A stretch of 64,000 nucleotides of DNA from the NCBI GenBank assembly GCA_041741455.1, contig JBGSJZ010000018.1, forward strand, positions 1 to 64,000, in the 5' to 3' direction. Both the position numbers and the translations under genes were made by a program. This stretch comes from CALESS01 sp041741455 (GTDB lineage Bacteria > Chloroflexota > Anaerolineae > Anaerolineales > Anaerolineaceae). Shown in pieces: positions 34,284 to 43,409 of this stretch; position 1 is the first letter of the stretch, and each line of letters opens with the position of its first letter. Under the pieces are notes generated by a model. That model saw only the letters and a list, made by a program, of their open reading frames with translations, searched no databases and was not told where the DNA came from.

Positions 34284-34294
34284 GGAGGCCCAGC

Positions 34295-35089
34295 ATGAAT
34301 ATCTTTCTCCGTGAACTGAAAGCCAACCTCAAATCGCTTCTGATCTGGAGCGGGATCATCCTGCTGCTGATCCTGATCGCGGTGTCCAAGTTTGCTGCCT
34401 TTGCCGGCGACCCCAAGATGCTGACCATCCTCGATTCGATGCCTAAGGGGTTGATGGAAGCCCTGAGCATGAACTCCTTCAACCTGACCACCATCACCGG
34501 CTTCTACGGCATCATGTTCATCTATTTCGGGCTGATGGCCGCCATCTCCGCCGCCATGTGGGGCAGCGAGATCATCTCCAAGGAGGAGCGCAATAAGACC
34601 GTCGAGTTTTCGTTGGTGCTACCCGTCTCCCGCAGCCGGGTCGTTACCGCCAAAGCCCTGGCCGCCCTCCTCAACTGCATCCTCTTTGTACTCATTACCT
34701 GGGGCGTGTCCATCCTCATGGTGCAAAAATATACTCCCGACCAGGCTTTCTATGATTTCCTCGCCCTGGAGATGCAGGGCATGTTCGCCATTGAACTGAT
34801 CTTCCTGGCTATTGGTTTGCTGCTGGGTTGTTCAATGAAGCGCTACAAGCTCTCCGGTTCAACCGCGGTCAGCATCATCTTGGTAACCTACTTCCTGTCG
34901 ATCCTGGTCTCGATGAATGAGAAGCTGGATTTTCTCAAGTACTTCACCCCCTTCAAGTATTTCGACGCTGGCGAGATGTACCGCACCGGCCAGCTGGACG
35001 GCACCTACCTGTTGCTCTCGGCTGGGGTCATCGTCGTCTGCCTGGTGGCGGCTTACTGGACATACAACAAGCGCGATTTGTACATCTGA
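34295..35089 (+). CDS. ABC-2 family exporter permease, subunit 2
   Basis: A 264-residue membrane protein, sister of the preceding one: IFLRELKANLKSLLIWSGIILLLILIA at the start, ISKEERNKTVEFSLVLPVSRSRVVTAKALAAL (about 90-122) in the middle, six helices, and a short basic end (YNKRDLYI). AGGAGG lies 8 bases before the ATG. It ends the operon; 35090-35160 is GC-rich with no clear hairpin terminator. Confidence 0.88.
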   Translation: MNIFLRELKANLKSLLIWSGIILLLILIAVSKFAAFAGDPKMLTILDSMPKGLMEALSMNSFNLTTITGFYGIMFIYFGLMAAISAAMWGSEIISKEERNKTVEFSLVLPVSRSRVVTAKALAALLNCILFVLITWGVSILMVQKYTPDQAFYDFLALEMQGMFAIELIFLAIGLLLGCSMKRYKLSGSTAVSIILVTYFLSILVSMNEKLDFLKYFTPFKYFDAGEMYRTGQLDGTYLLLSAGVIVVCLVAAYWTYNKRDLYI

Positions 35090-35159
35090 TCTCCTTTCTC
35101 CCTCGCCCTCCCTGGGTGTGGGTTGGGGTGTGGGTAAATTCATCTTTGCCCTGTCCCCC

Positions 35160-35180
35160 GTAGTCACGACGTCAGTCGTG
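35160..35180. repeat. Short dispersed palindrome (ACGAC..GTCGT type)
   Basis: GTAGTCACGACGTCAGTCGT begins at 35160, with TCACGAC pairing with GTCGTG. A sister element (GTAGTAACGACGGAAGTCGT) lies at 63972-63993. It overlaps the last codons and TGA stop of the DUF4037 gene, so an insertion may have set that gene's end. Confidence 0.6.
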
Positions 35181-36284
35181 CTCTCCTTTCCCATATAGCC
35201 CCCGCAGCCGCCCCAACCCGGCCACATCCTCCAGCAGATCCGTGCTGGGGCTGAACTGGTTGACGCTGCCCCACAACCCCCAACCCCGGATTTGCTCATC
35301 GCCAATCGCCGCTTGCAGCCGGGCGGCAATTTCATCCGCATGGATCACCCGGAACGGCCGGTCATGAAACCGCGAGCACTTTGTCTCCACCGCCTTGGTC
35401 AGGCCGAGGGTGTTATGTTGCTCGACTAGTAGCTCATAAGCCGCGCACAACCCGGCTTCCCGACTTTGCCAATCCCCGGCGACCAGGGCGGCCTGCAGGT
35501 GAGGCAGAAGGCGTGGGGCCAGCCCTAGCCGTTGAAAGTGCGTCCCGAACCACTTGGAATACGGGGCGTAGCGCCGCTCCAGCAGGAAGGCCAATCGCAT
35601 CGCGCTCCCCACCAGCCGGGCCGCAATCAACCGCGAGCCCAGTTCATCCCCGCTCTCGCTCGTCCGCCCGACAAACGGCTCTTCCTGGCCGATCTGGCTC
35701 CACTGGCAGGCCAGCAGGTACAGCCACAGGCCGTGCGGGTAGGTTGCCAACCGGGTGCGGATCTCGGCCAGGCCGAGGTCGTCGTGCCACACGCCGCCGG
35801 TCGTCAGGGTCAGCAGGCGCTGCTCGGAGAAGGTCAGCCAGTCCGCCGGGCTTGGATCCTGCCAGCGGCCAGCGCCCAGTTCGCGGTCGAAGAAGGCAGC
35901 GATTGTGCTGATTTCGACCAGGTGCTCCACCTCGCCGGTGCACCCAGGCGCCATAATGCGCACCCCAACGCCATCTGGGCCGCCGAAATCCACCGGGTAA
36001 CCGAGGAAGGTGTGCGGCAGTCCGCGGCGCAATACAGCATTCACGGCTGCCCGCTTTTCTGCAAAACCAGCTTTACCCAGCAGCAGCACCAGGCGCGGCC
36101 CCCACATGTGGTCGCGGCTCATCGGTGTATCGCAGCCAATCACATCCGAGCCGAAGCCGATCAGCCCGGCTGTGTGCGGCAGGTCTGGGAAGTGGTCATC
36201 CAACAGCGGTCGGACAGCCTCTTGATAGAATCGCCGGGAGAGTTCCAGCCCGGGCAGGAAGGGGGGGAGATCAAGAGTGGACAT
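35172..36284 (-). CDS. DUF4037 family protein (nucleotidyltransferase-fold)
   Basis: A 370-residue cytosolic protein. IGFGSDVIGCDTPMSRDHMWGPRLVLLL (about 42-69) contains G-S-D-x(3)-G-x-D and D-H-x-W-G-P, the hallmark of DUF4037. This is thought to be a divergent nucleotidyltransferase core with a helical C-terminal half (SKWFGTHF, about 245). Substrate and role are unknown. The last codons fall within a dispersed palindrome (35160-35180), and the C-terminus may be set by it. Confidence 0.8.
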   Translation of the reverse strand: MSTLDLPPFLPGLELSRRFYQEAVRPLLDDHFPDLPHTAGLIGFGSDVIGCDTPMSRDHMWGPRLVLLLGKAGFAEKRAAVNAVLRRGLPHTFLGYPVDFGGPDGVGVRIMAPGCTGEVEHLVEISTIAAFFDRELGAGRWQDPSPADWLTFSEQRLLTLTTGGVWHDDLGLAEIRTRLATYPHGLWLYLLACQWSQIGQEEPFVGRTSESGDELGSRLIAARLVGSAMRLAFLLERRYAPYSKWFGTHFQRLGLAPRLLPHLQAALVAGDWQSREAGLCAAYELLVEQHNTLGLTKAVETKCSRFHDRPFRVIHADEIAARLQAAIGDEQIRGWGLWGSVNQFSPSTDLLEDVAGLGRLRGLYGKGEHD

Positions 36285-36371
36285 AATGAGATTGTACCCT
36301 AATGGATATTCCTGCCAGGCTGGATTAATCTGATTAAATCTTCAATTGAAGAAAATTGCGACTCTGTAAAT

Positions 36372-36405
36372 AAAGAAAAGTGGGAACTGATCCGTCAGCT
36401 CCCAC
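36372..36405 (-). terminator. Terminator of the ABC importer operon
   Basis: On the minus strand GTGGGAGCTGA (plus 36395-36405) pairs with its near-complement (plus 36380-36390, one wobble) around a 4-base loop. TTTTCTTT follows. Confidence 0.88.
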
Positions 36406-36436
36406 CATTCAAAGCTCAAAGCAGTATTGTTAGAGG

Positions 36437-37873
36437 TTACTTCAGTCCCATCGAGAGGTTGTATTCGATGATCGCATCCGTAACGGCCTGGGCAGCCTTA
36501 TCCAAAGCTTCTTGCGGAGTGGACTGACCCGCAATAACCTCTTCAATGGCGCCTTCGATGGTCTGGCGGGCGGTCGGGAAGACCCCGATCAAGCCGCCAT
36601 TGGTGAAGCGATTGTTGGGGGCCAGGTGCAGTTGATTGATGGCTGTATTGAAAGGCGGATACTTGGTGGTCCAATCAACCGAGAGTTGCTCTTGATAAGC
36701 TGATTTGCGAATCGGGAAGTAACCTGACATTGTTTGCCAGTAGGCCTGTTGTGGAGCAGAGGCCATAAACTTGATGAATTCCCAACCGCAAGTTTTTTCA
36801 GCTTCGGGACGATCTTTGAGAAGCCATAAGGAACCACCACCAATGACGGTACCGGATATATCAAAAGCTTCAGCATTGGGCCGTGGCAGGTAACCAGTTC
36901 CAATTTCAAATTTTCCGGCAGTGCTGTCCATCATGCCACGCAAGACAGCCGTCGAATCAATGAACATCGCGATTTGGCCAGCCAGGAACGCGTTGCGGGT
37001 ATCGACGGTTGGGCGGCCAAAGTTCGTGGTAATGCCTTCATCCAGGTTGGCTTTCCACCATTCCAGGATCGCCACACCTTCGGGGCTGTTGAACGTGGCT
37101 TCGGTGGCAAATGAATCGCGGCCGTTGCCGTTATTGACGTATTCACCGCCCGAAACAGCCAGGAACTGCTCAAAGAACCAGCCATAAATGGCGAATGCGC
37201 CGCCATAGGTGGTGCTACCATCGTCATTCTTGCGGGTAAGAGCCCGGGCAGCTTCAGTGAATTCTGCAAAAGTGCTCGGTGGTTTCTCTGGATCCAACCC
37301 AGCGGCTTTGAACATGTCCTTGTTGTAGTACAACATGGGGGTGGATGAGTTGAATGGCATCGAATATTGCTTGCCATTCACGGTGTAGTATGCAAGGACG
37401 TTCGGCTCGAGATCAGAAACATCATAACCCTCAGCGTCGATGTAGTCTTGCACAGGCTGTGCAACACCCAGGTCAACCATCAAGCGGGTTCCGATGTCAT
37501 AGAGCTGGATGATGGTGGGGACATCATTGCTCTGCAAGCCAGCTTTGAGTTTGTTCAATGAATCGTCATACGACCCTTGATAGGTGTACACAATGTAGCA
37601 TGTATCTTGTGACGCATTGAAATCGTTCACCATTTGCGGGATGGCTTTCCCACCAATATCCCCGGCCATGCTGTGCCAGAAATTCACCTTGGTAATTCCG
37701 GGTGCGGCGGGGGGTGGTGGTTGGGTTGGCAAAGCTTCCGTTGGCTGTACTACAGCCACCGTGGGCACAACTGGCGCCGTCGTGGGAGCGGTGGTTTCGG
37801 TTGGCCCGCATGCAGAAAGGATCATGGTGGCAATCAACAGGATCGCCAAAACATAAGACATTGACTTCTTCAT
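36437..37873 (-). CDS. Sugar-type ABC importer solute-binding lipoprotein
   Basis: A 478-residue family 1 extracellular binding protein. The signal peptide ends in the lipobox LSAC (Cys at about 22), then comes a Thr/Pro linker. The mature domain has INFWHSMAGD-like opening (KVNFWHSMAGDIGGKAI), SMPFNSSTPMLYYNKDMFKAAGLDPEKPPSTF (about 168-200), and ALTRKNDDGSTTYGGAF, all typical of maltose/glycerol-3-phosphate binding proteins. It stands downstream of... the permease genes in the same leftward operon. The ligand is probably a sugar or glycerophosphoryl compound; it cannot be fixed from sequence. Confidence 0.9.
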   Translation of the reverse strand: MKKSMSYVLAILLIATMILSACGPTETTAPTTAPVVPTVAVVQPTEALPTQPPPPAAPGITKVNFWHSMAGDIGGKAIPQMVNDFNASQDTCYIVYTYQGSYDDSLNKLKAGLQSNDVPTIIQLYDIGTRLMVDLGVAQPVQDYIDAEGYDVSDLEPNVLAYYTVNGKQYSMPFNSSTPMLYYNKDMFKAAGLDPEKPPSTFAEFTEAARALTRKNDDGSTTYGGAFAIYGWFFEQFLAVSGGEYVNNGNGRDSFATEATFNSPEGVAILEWWKANLDEGITTNFGRPTVDTRNAFLAGQIAMFIDSTAVLRGMMDSTAGKFEIGTGYLPRPNAEAFDISGTVIGGGSLWLLKDRPEAEKTCGWEFIKFMASAPQQAYWQTMSGYFPIRKSAYQEQLSVDWTTKYPPFNTAINQLHLAPNNRFTNGGLIGVFPTARQTIEGAIEEVIAGQSTPQEALDKAAQAVTDAIIEYNLSMGLK

Positions 37874-37926
37874 TCTTTCCTCCTCAAATTGGTGTAGCTT
37901 GAATAGGATTTGGATAATAAGATGGA

Positions 37927-38766
37927 TTATCCCTTGACAGCTCCGGCCGTCAAACCCCGGATCAGCTGTTTGTTGCTGATAATGAAAAGTAAGAAGGTTG
38001 GGATCATGATTAACACGACCCCGGCCATGACGTTATTAAACATAAATCGTTCTTCATCCTGCAGCAAGGCGATGCCAATTTGGACGGTCCGCATCGATTC
38101 GTCGTTGGTGATCAACAACGGCCACAAATATTGATTGTAGGTCTGCAGAAAGCTGTAAACCGCCAGTGTGCCCAGTGCCGGTCTGCCCAGTGGCAACACG
38201 ATTTGGGTCAAGAACCGCAGGTGACCGCATCCATCCATCACCGCTGCATCTTTCAGTTCTTTTGGAATTTTCAGGAAAAACTGTCGCAGCAAAAATGTGC
38301 CAAAACCGGTTGCCATGAATGGCAACGCCAATCCCTGGAAGGTGTCCGTCCAGCCAAGCTTGCGGATCAACAAATAGTTGGGGATGATGGTTGCTTCCCA
38401 GGGAATCATCATGGTTGAAAGAAAGACCAAGAATAAAATGTTCTTATATTTAAAATCAATAAACGCAAACGCATAGGCTGCCAGGCTGGCTGTGACCAAT
38501 TGCCCAATCATCACCAGGCTGGATTGAATGATACTGTTCAGCATGTACCGACCCAGTGGCGCTTGTTCTGTGGCTCGTTTAAAATTTTCGAGGTTAAAAC
38601 TGGAAGGTGCCATTTTTGGAGGGAACGACGCAACTTCCGTATCATTCAATAAGCTGATATTGATGGCTGACCAGATTGGGAATAGAACGATGGTGGCTGC
38701 GATGATCAGCACAAGATAGAAAAAAAGGGATTGTAGCGTACGCTTGGATCGAAAAGAAAGGTTCAT
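37927..38766 (-). CDS. ABC importer permease, MalG/UgpE type
   Basis: A 279-residue membrane protein with six helices. The EAA loop is KELKDAAVMDGCGHLRFLTQIVLPLGRPAL (about 165-195), which docks the ATPase. It ends with LIRGLTAGAVKG, the conserved MalG C-terminus. Its ATG overlaps the stop of the MalF-type gene by 4 bases. No ATPase gene is in the operon, so a shared MsmK/UgpC-type ATPase encoded elsewhere must power it. Confidence 0.92.
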   Translation of the reverse strand: MNLSFRSKRTLQSLFFYLVLIIAATIVLFPIWSAINISLLNDTEVASFPPKMAPSSFNLENFKRATEQAPLGRYMLNSIIQSSLVMIGQLVTASLAAYAFAFIDFKYKNILFLVFLSTMMIPWEATIIPNYLLIRKLGWTDTFQGLALPFMATGFGTFLLRQFFLKIPKELKDAAVMDGCGHLRFLTQIVLPLGRPALGTLAVYSFLQTYNQYLWPLLITNDESMRTVQIGIALLQDEERFMFNNVMAGVVLIMIPTFLLFIISNKQLIRGLTAGAVKG

Positions 38767-39716
38767 TCGTAATTTACCTTTTTCTCAACGACAGTGAATT
38801 GAATGATCGTTAGAATCAGCATAATAAAAAATAGCATGACAGATTGTGCAGCAGCAAAGCCATATTTCCCGTTGAAATAGAATTCTCGATAGATGGAGTA
38901 AACCAGCACGTTGGTGGAATCCAGCGGCCCGCCCCTGGTCATGATGTTGACCTGGGTAAATGTCTGGAAGGCAGCCAGGGTATCAACAACCATCAGGAAG
39001 AAAAAAGTTGGTGAAAGGAGAGGGAGCGTGATTGATCTAAATTTATTCCACGAATTTGCGCCATCGATCACGGCACTTTCGTACAACTCTTCTGGCACAC
39101 CTTGCATGGCGGCCAACAAGATGACGGTGTTCAACCCAATTTGCAGCCAAACAGCACAGATGGCAACCGCGATCAGGGCAGTTTTTTCACTGATCAACCA
39201 GGGAACTGCGTCAAACCCCAGCAAGCCAATCAGGTAATTAATCGCGCCAACCGTAGGATGATACAAATACATAAAAATGAGTGAAGCGGTGGCCGCGGAT
39301 ACCGCAATCGTAATGGAAAAGATCATTCTAAAGGCAGCGATGAATTTCAGCCGTAAATTCCCTAATACGGCCAGCATCAGAGAAATCAGGAGTGTGCTTG
39401 GGACGACATATAAAACAAAAATGGCGGATCTAGAAAGACTATTAATAAAAACATCGTTCGCGAATAATTTACGGTAATGTTCCAAACCGTAAAATGCAAC
39501 CGGCACCCCGATTGGATTGGTTAACTGCGAACTAAGAATAAATGAGCGAACCAGGGGGATAAAAACGAAGGTGAGGAAAATTACAAGGGAAGGGGCAAGA
39601 AAAATCATTGCCGTAAGAAAGGTTTTTGCTTGCCGCTTCCGAGCACCGGAAGATTTCGAGCCATCCATGTTGAGCTTGCCTGCAATGGGTTCTATCACCT
39701 GGGATTGGTTTGCCAC
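38763..39716 (-). CDS. ABC importer permease, MalF/UgpA type
   Basis: A 317-residue membrane protein with six helices after a 30-residue cytosolic N-tail rich in Lys/Arg. The EAA loop is EELYESAVIDGANSWNKFRSITLPLLSPT (about 208-236). NIMTRGGPLDSTNVLVYSIYREFY (about 260-283) is the conserved UgpA segment. It is the first gene of the importer operon, with a promoter at 39939-39966 and a leader of about 215 bases. Confidence 0.92.
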   Translation of the reverse strand: MANQSQVIEPIAGKLNMDGSKSSGARKRQAKTFLTAMIFLAPSLVIFLTFVFIPLVRSFILSSQLTNPIGVPVAFYGLEHYRKLFANDVFINSLSRSAIFVLYVVPSTLLISLMLAVLGNLRLKFIAAFRMIFSITIAVSAATASLIFMYLYHPTVGAINYLIGLLGFDAVPWLISEKTALIAVAICAVWLQIGLNTVILLAAMQGVPEELYESAVIDGANSWNKFRSITLPLLSPTFFFLMVVDTLAAFQTFTQVNIMTRGGPLDSTNVLVYSIYREFYFNGKYGFAAAQSVMLFFIMLILTIIQFTVVEKKVNYE

Positions 39717-39788
39717 GTTACCTGCCTTGGATCAAGAAGTAAGTTGGGTATGGATGTGATGCAAATATCTCGGTAAATTGCTTCCCCA

Positions 39789-39814
39789 AGAAGACGGGAG
39801 AAAACTCGTCTTCT
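39789..39814. promoter_or_regulatory. Inverted repeat in the importer leader (candidate operator)
   Basis: AGAAGACG (39789-39796) and CGTCTTCT (39807-39814) are exact inverted arms 10 bases apart, located between the predicted transcription start and the first importer gene. No T tract follows, so an operator is likelier than a terminator. No regulator gene is adjacent. Confidence 0.4.
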
Positions 39815-39938
39815 GGCGGCATGTTTCGCAACAGCTCCGATCGTAAGGAACCCGATCGTTTTGTTGGGTCGAGGCAGTTCTATTCGGTTACCAATAAAGT
39901 GGATTTTCAACAGTACAGATAATTTGTAGGTATTAAGT

Positions 39939-39966
39939 ATTATACAGAAGATATCCTGCAATGCAA
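39939..39966 (-). promoter_or_regulatory. Promoter of the ABC importer operon
   Basis: On the minus strand TTGCAT (plus 39961-39966), 16-base spacer and perfect TATAAT (plus 39939-39944). The rest of 39967-40319 is non-coding; nothing else is recognised there. Confidence 0.55.
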
Positions 39967-40319
39967 CTGATTTTAACGAGGTCATAGAAAAATGGTTATT
40001 TTTGTCACCCAAAGCTTTGCATTAACTCCTTATCGATCCTTCCTGCCTCACAGCTTAATAATGGCTTTCAGTCTGGCTTCAGATCCCTGCTTAAAGCGAC
40101 AGTTGACCCCTGGTTCTTCAGTTTTCTGAAATTCGCATGATTTCTGAAAACTACCATCTCCCAATTGAATTATGAAATAAACTGCACAAAAAAAGATAAA
40201 AACTGCATCAAAAAAGAACGTCACATTCTCCGGTAATGGAGAGACGGTATCCTGCCCGCTATCAAACGTTCAAGCGGACGCGACTACGGGAAAACGCCCC
40301 CTGTGATATACTCTCCCCC

Positions 40320-40817
40320 ATGAACCCCCCTGCTGTCACTCACTGTCAAGTCGAGCCTTTCGGCCGGATGGCTGTGCTGGCTTCCGAGGCCGGGCTGACC
40401 GCCCTGCTTTTCGCCTCGCAAACCGAGCTACCCCCTGAGACGGTGGATGCTCCCGGCCAGGCCATTGCCATTGAGGGTGCCCGCCAGTTGTGCGCCTACC
40501 TGGACGGCAGTCTGCAAACTTTCAACCTGCCGATCGACTGGCAGTCCATGCCCGCTGCCCAGGCCCGGGTCCTTCGTCTGGTGGATCAGATTCCTTATGG
40601 TCAGGTGCGCACCTACGGCCAGCTCGCCGTCGCCCTTGGCATGCCCGGCGGCTCACGGGCGGTCGGCAATGCCAACGCCCGCAACCCGCTGCCGCTGATC
40701 ATCCCCTGTCACCGCGTCATGGGGGCAGATGGCAGCTTCCGCGGCTACGGCGGCCCGGGCGGTATCCCCACCAAGGCCTGGCTGTTGCAAAAAGAAGGCG
40801 CTCTCCTTGTCCCTTAA
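40320..40817 (+). CDS. ogt: Methylated-DNA--[protein]-cysteine S-methyltransferase
   Basis: A 165-residue DNA repair protein that removes O6-alkyl groups from guanine by transfer to its own Cys. The active site PCHRVM is at about residues 129-134. The HTH segment QIPYGQVRTYGQLAVALG and Arg finger SRAVGNANARNPLPLIIP precede it, and GSFRGYGGP follows. The short N-terminal domain is of the Ogt kind. ATG at 40320 starts the domain. Its 3' end overlaps the next gene by 11 bases. Confidence 0.93.
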   Translation: MNPPAVTHCQVEPFGRMAVLASEAGLTALLFASQTELPPETVDAPGQAIAIEGARQLCAYLDGSLQTFNLPIDWQSMPAAQARVLRLVDQIPYGQVRTYGQLAVALGMPGGSRAVGNANARNPLPLIIPCHRVMGADGSFRGYGGPGGIPTKAWLLQKEGALLVP

Positions 40818-41721
40818 GAACTGGCTCAAGTTTATTGTCCTGGCCATGGCCTGGGGCTCCTCCTTCCTCTGGATCAAAATCGCCGGGCAGGAGATTGGGC
40901 CTTTCTCATTGGTCCTGCTGCGCGCTTCGTTCGCCCTGGCTGGGCTGACCGTGGCGCTTTTTGTCATCCGCCCAGAAATGCCGCGTGGTCGCGGCTGGTT
41001 GGCTTTTGCCTTCCTGGGCCTGTTCAACGTGGCGGTACCCTTCGTGTTGATCTCCTGGGCGGAGCTCACCATCTCCTCCGGGCTGGCTTCCATCCTCAAC
41101 GCCACCGTGCCGCTCTTCACCATCCTGCTGGCGGCGGTCTTTCTGCCCGAGGACGGCCTGACGGCCCCCAAGGTACTGGGCTTGCTGGTCGGTTTTGCCG
41201 GAGTAATCGTGCTGGTCTATGATCAGCTCGGGCTGGGCTCGGTCAACCTGGTCAGTATTGGGGCGATGCTGCTGGCTGCCGCTTTCTATGGTGGTAGCGC
41301 TGTCTATGCCCGCAAGGCCACGGTTGGTTTACGCCCGGCTGCCCAGGCTTTTGGCCAATCCCTCTTTTCCTGGCTAATTATGCTGCCGGCGGCCTCGCTG
41401 GCCGAGGGTACATTGTTGCACCTGCCACGTCTGCCGATCACCTGGCTGGCGTTGGCCTGGCTTGGCCTGATTGGCACGGCCATGGCGACCTTGATCTTCT
41501 TCTCACTGCTCAACGCCATCGGCCCCTCGCGCACCACCCTGGTAACTTACACCTTCCCGCTGATCGGCATGCTACTGGGTATCATCTTCCTCAGTGAGCC
41601 GCTCAAGTGGCAATTGTTTCTGGGCGCTGCCCTCATTATTAGCGGCGTCTGGATGGTCAACAACCCGCCGCAGTTCTTGCTGCGTTGGATTCACAAGTTA
41701 ATGCCGGAGAAAGTCCTATGA
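40807..41721 (+). CDS. EamA/DMT-family transporter
   Basis: A 304-residue membrane protein with ten helices in two homologous five-helix EamA halves. The first opens FIVLAMAWGSSFLWIKIAG, and the second SIGAMLLAAAFYGGSAVYARK (about 160). FLSEPLKWQLFLGAALIISGVWM closes each-half pattern. The likely role is metabolite or amino acid export. The start is TTG at 40807 with GAAGG 8 bases upstream, inside the ogt gene; an in-frame extension to 40729 has no membrane character. Its TGA overlaps the era ATG. Confidence 0.88.
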   Translation: MSLKNWLKFIVLAMAWGSSFLWIKIAGQEIGPFSLVLLRASFALAGLTVALFVIRPEMPRGRGWLAFAFLGLFNVAVPFVLISWAELTISSGLASILNATVPLFTILLAAVFLPEDGLTAPKVLGLLVGFAGVIVLVYDQLGLGSVNLVSIGAMLLAAAFYGGSAVYARKATVGLRPAAQAFGQSLFSWLIMLPAASLAEGTLLHLPRLPITWLALAWLGLIGTAMATLIFFSLLNAIGPSRTTLVTYTFPLIGMLLGIIFLSEPLKWQLFLGAALIISGVWMVNNPPQFLLRWIHKLMPEKVL

Positions 41722-42629
41722 CAGACGAATTTCGTGCTGGTTTCGTTACCGTGGTCGGTCGGCCGAATGTCGGCAAGAGCACGCTGGTTAACTGCCTGCT
41801 CGGGCAGAAAGTAGCCGCCGTCTCGCCCCGCCCGCAAACCACCCGCCGCAAACAATTGGGCATCCTGACCAACGAGCAAGCCCAGGTGATTTTCATGGAT
41901 ACACCCGGCCTGCACAAGCCAGTTCACAGGCTGGGCGAATATATGAACGCCATTGCCGCCCTGACCCTGCAGGATGCCGACCTGATCCTGTGGCTGGTGG
42001 CCGTGGACGAAGATCCGACCGAGGAAGACCGCCTGGTGGCCGAGAAACTGGCCGCCCTGCAGCCCTCGCCGCCGGTCTTTTTGCTGCTGAATAAGGCGGA
42101 TCTGCTCAAACAGGCGGTTGTCCAGGAACATGGACAGCTTTATGCCGCCCTGTTGCCGTCGGCGCAGGTCTACCGCATCTCCGCTACCACCCGCATCGGC
42201 GTGGATGCCCTGTTGGCGGCGGTGATTGCCCGGCTGCCTGTCAGCGAGCCGTATTACGACGAGGAGCAGATCACTGACTTGTATGAACGGGAGATTGCGG
42301 CCGACTTGATTCGTGAAGCGGCCCTGCTCAGCCTGCGTGAGGAAATTCCCCACGCCATCGCCGTGCGAGTGGACGAGTACAAGGAACGCAGCGAAGAGAT
42401 GGTGTACATTGCCGCCACCCTCTTCGTCGAGCGTGAGTCCCACAAGGGGATCGTGATCGGGCAGGGTGGGGTGATGCTCAAGCAGATCGGCATGCACGCC
42501 CGTCAGCAGATCGAGGAGATGGCCGGGCGAAAGGTCTTCCTGGAGTTGCGTGTCAAGGTGAATAAGAACTGGCGCAATGAAGCCGGCGCTTTGCGCCTGT
42601 TAGGCTATAGTTTGCCGGAAGAGGAATAG
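41718..42629 (+). CDS. era: GTPase Era
   Basis: A 303-residue ribosome-assembly GTPase. G1 GRPNVGKST (about 14-22), G2 region PQTTRRKQLGI, G3 DTPG (about 60-63), G4 NKAD (about 125-128), G5 SATTR, then a C-terminal KH domain with GIVIGQGGVMLKQIG (about 246-260; G-x-x-G loop). It binds the 3' end of 16S rRNA and aids 30S maturation. The ATG overlaps the preceding stop (ATGA), so it is coupled to the EamA gene. GAGAAAG lies upstream. Confidence 0.97.
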   Translation: MTDEFRAGFVTVVGRPNVGKSTLVNCLLGQKVAAVSPRPQTTRRKQLGILTNEQAQVIFMDTPGLHKPVHRLGEYMNAIAALTLQDADLILWLVAVDEDPTEEDRLVAEKLAALQPSPPVFLLLNKADLLKQAVVQEHGQLYAALLPSAQVYRISATTRIGVDALLAAVIARLPVSEPYYDEEQITDLYEREIAADLIREAALLSLREEIPHAIAVRVDEYKERSEEMVYIAATLFVERESHKGIVIGQGGVMLKQIGMHARQQIEEMAGRKVFLELRVKVNKNWRNEAGALRLLGYSLPEEE

Positions 42630-42636
42630 AAATTCG

Positions 42637-42696
42637 GTAGGGGCACGGGGCGAGCGTAAACGACGTTTGATATCCGCTAACTCCCCGTGCTCCTAC
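42637..42696. repeat. Dispersed inverted repeat after era
   Basis: GTAGGGGCACGGGG (42637-42650) and CCCCGTGCTCCTAC (42683-42696) are inverted arms with one mismatch, separated by 32 bases. GTAGGGGCACGG elements of this kind are dispersed in several Chloroflexota genomes. It could also act as a processing or attenuation hairpin. Confidence 0.6.
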
Positions 42697-42725
42697 CGGA
42701 GAATCGTTACACCGGGGAGGGAAAC

Positions 42726-43391
42726 ATGGATGATGTTTTGCTGGCGGGAACGATTTTGTTGATGCTGGTCCACTGGTACGCCGCTGACCGCGAGTTGCCA
42801 ATCCAAAAAATTACCAAGCCGGTGGTGATGGTTCTTTTACTGGCCTGGTTCAGCTTGAAAGGCGGCTGGAGCGGCGCCAACCTGCCGTTTGCCCTCGGTC
42901 TGATCTTCTCGCTCATTGGCGACAGCATCCTGCTCTGGCAGCAGCGATTCTTCCTGCCCGGCTTGCTCAGCTTTATGTGTGCCCATATCTGCTACATTAT
43001 CGGTTTTAACCTCAGCCTGCCGGTCTTCAACCTGTGGACGGTGATTTTCATCGTCCTGGTAGCCATGCTTTGGTTGCGAGCCTACCAGGCCATCCGCCGC
43101 CAGATGGATCAATCTCCGAAAAACAAGCCCATGCGCCTGCCGGTCATGATTTATATGGTGATCATCAGCCTGATGATCCTTTCAGCCCTGTTCTGCCTGA
43201 CCAAGGCAGATTGGACGTTCAACAGTGCACTGTTGGTCAGCCTGGGGGGCGGCATGTTCATGATTTCGGATTTTCTCCTGGCTTTGCAGCACTTTGGCCG
43301 GCCGATCGTGAAAGGCCACGTGATGGTAATGATGACCTACCACATGGCGCAGCTGGCCATCATCGCTGGCGTGGTGATGCACAATATCTAA
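42726..43391 (+). CDS. YhhN/TMEM86-family membrane protein (lysoplasmalogenase-like)
   Basis: A 221-residue protein with eight hydrophobic helices. The conserved acidic sites of the family are present: FSLIGDSILLW (about 58-68; G-D) and MFMISDFLLAL (about 178-188; S-D). Mammalian relatives hydrolyse the vinyl-ether bond of lysoplasmalogens; the bacterial role is unproven. GGGAGGGAAAC precedes the ATG. The next gene follows at 19 bases. Confidence 0.85.
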   Translation: MDDVLLAGTILLMLVHWYAADRELPIQKITKPVVMVLLLAWFSLKGGWSGANLPFALGLIFSLIGDSILLWQQRFFLPGLLSFMCAHICYIIGFNLSLPVFNLWTVIFIVLVAMLWLRAYQAIRRQMDQSPKNKPMRLPVMIYMVIISLMILSALFCLTKADWTFNSALLVSLGGGMFMISDFLLALQHFGRPIVKGHVMVMMTYHMAQLAIIAGVVMHNI

Positions 43392-43409
43392 CATTAAGGT
43401 TGGTTCGCT

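Noticed and set aside
41691..42497. 268-residue frame antisense to era
   Set aside because: It mirrors the era gene, with no motif and no ribosome site.
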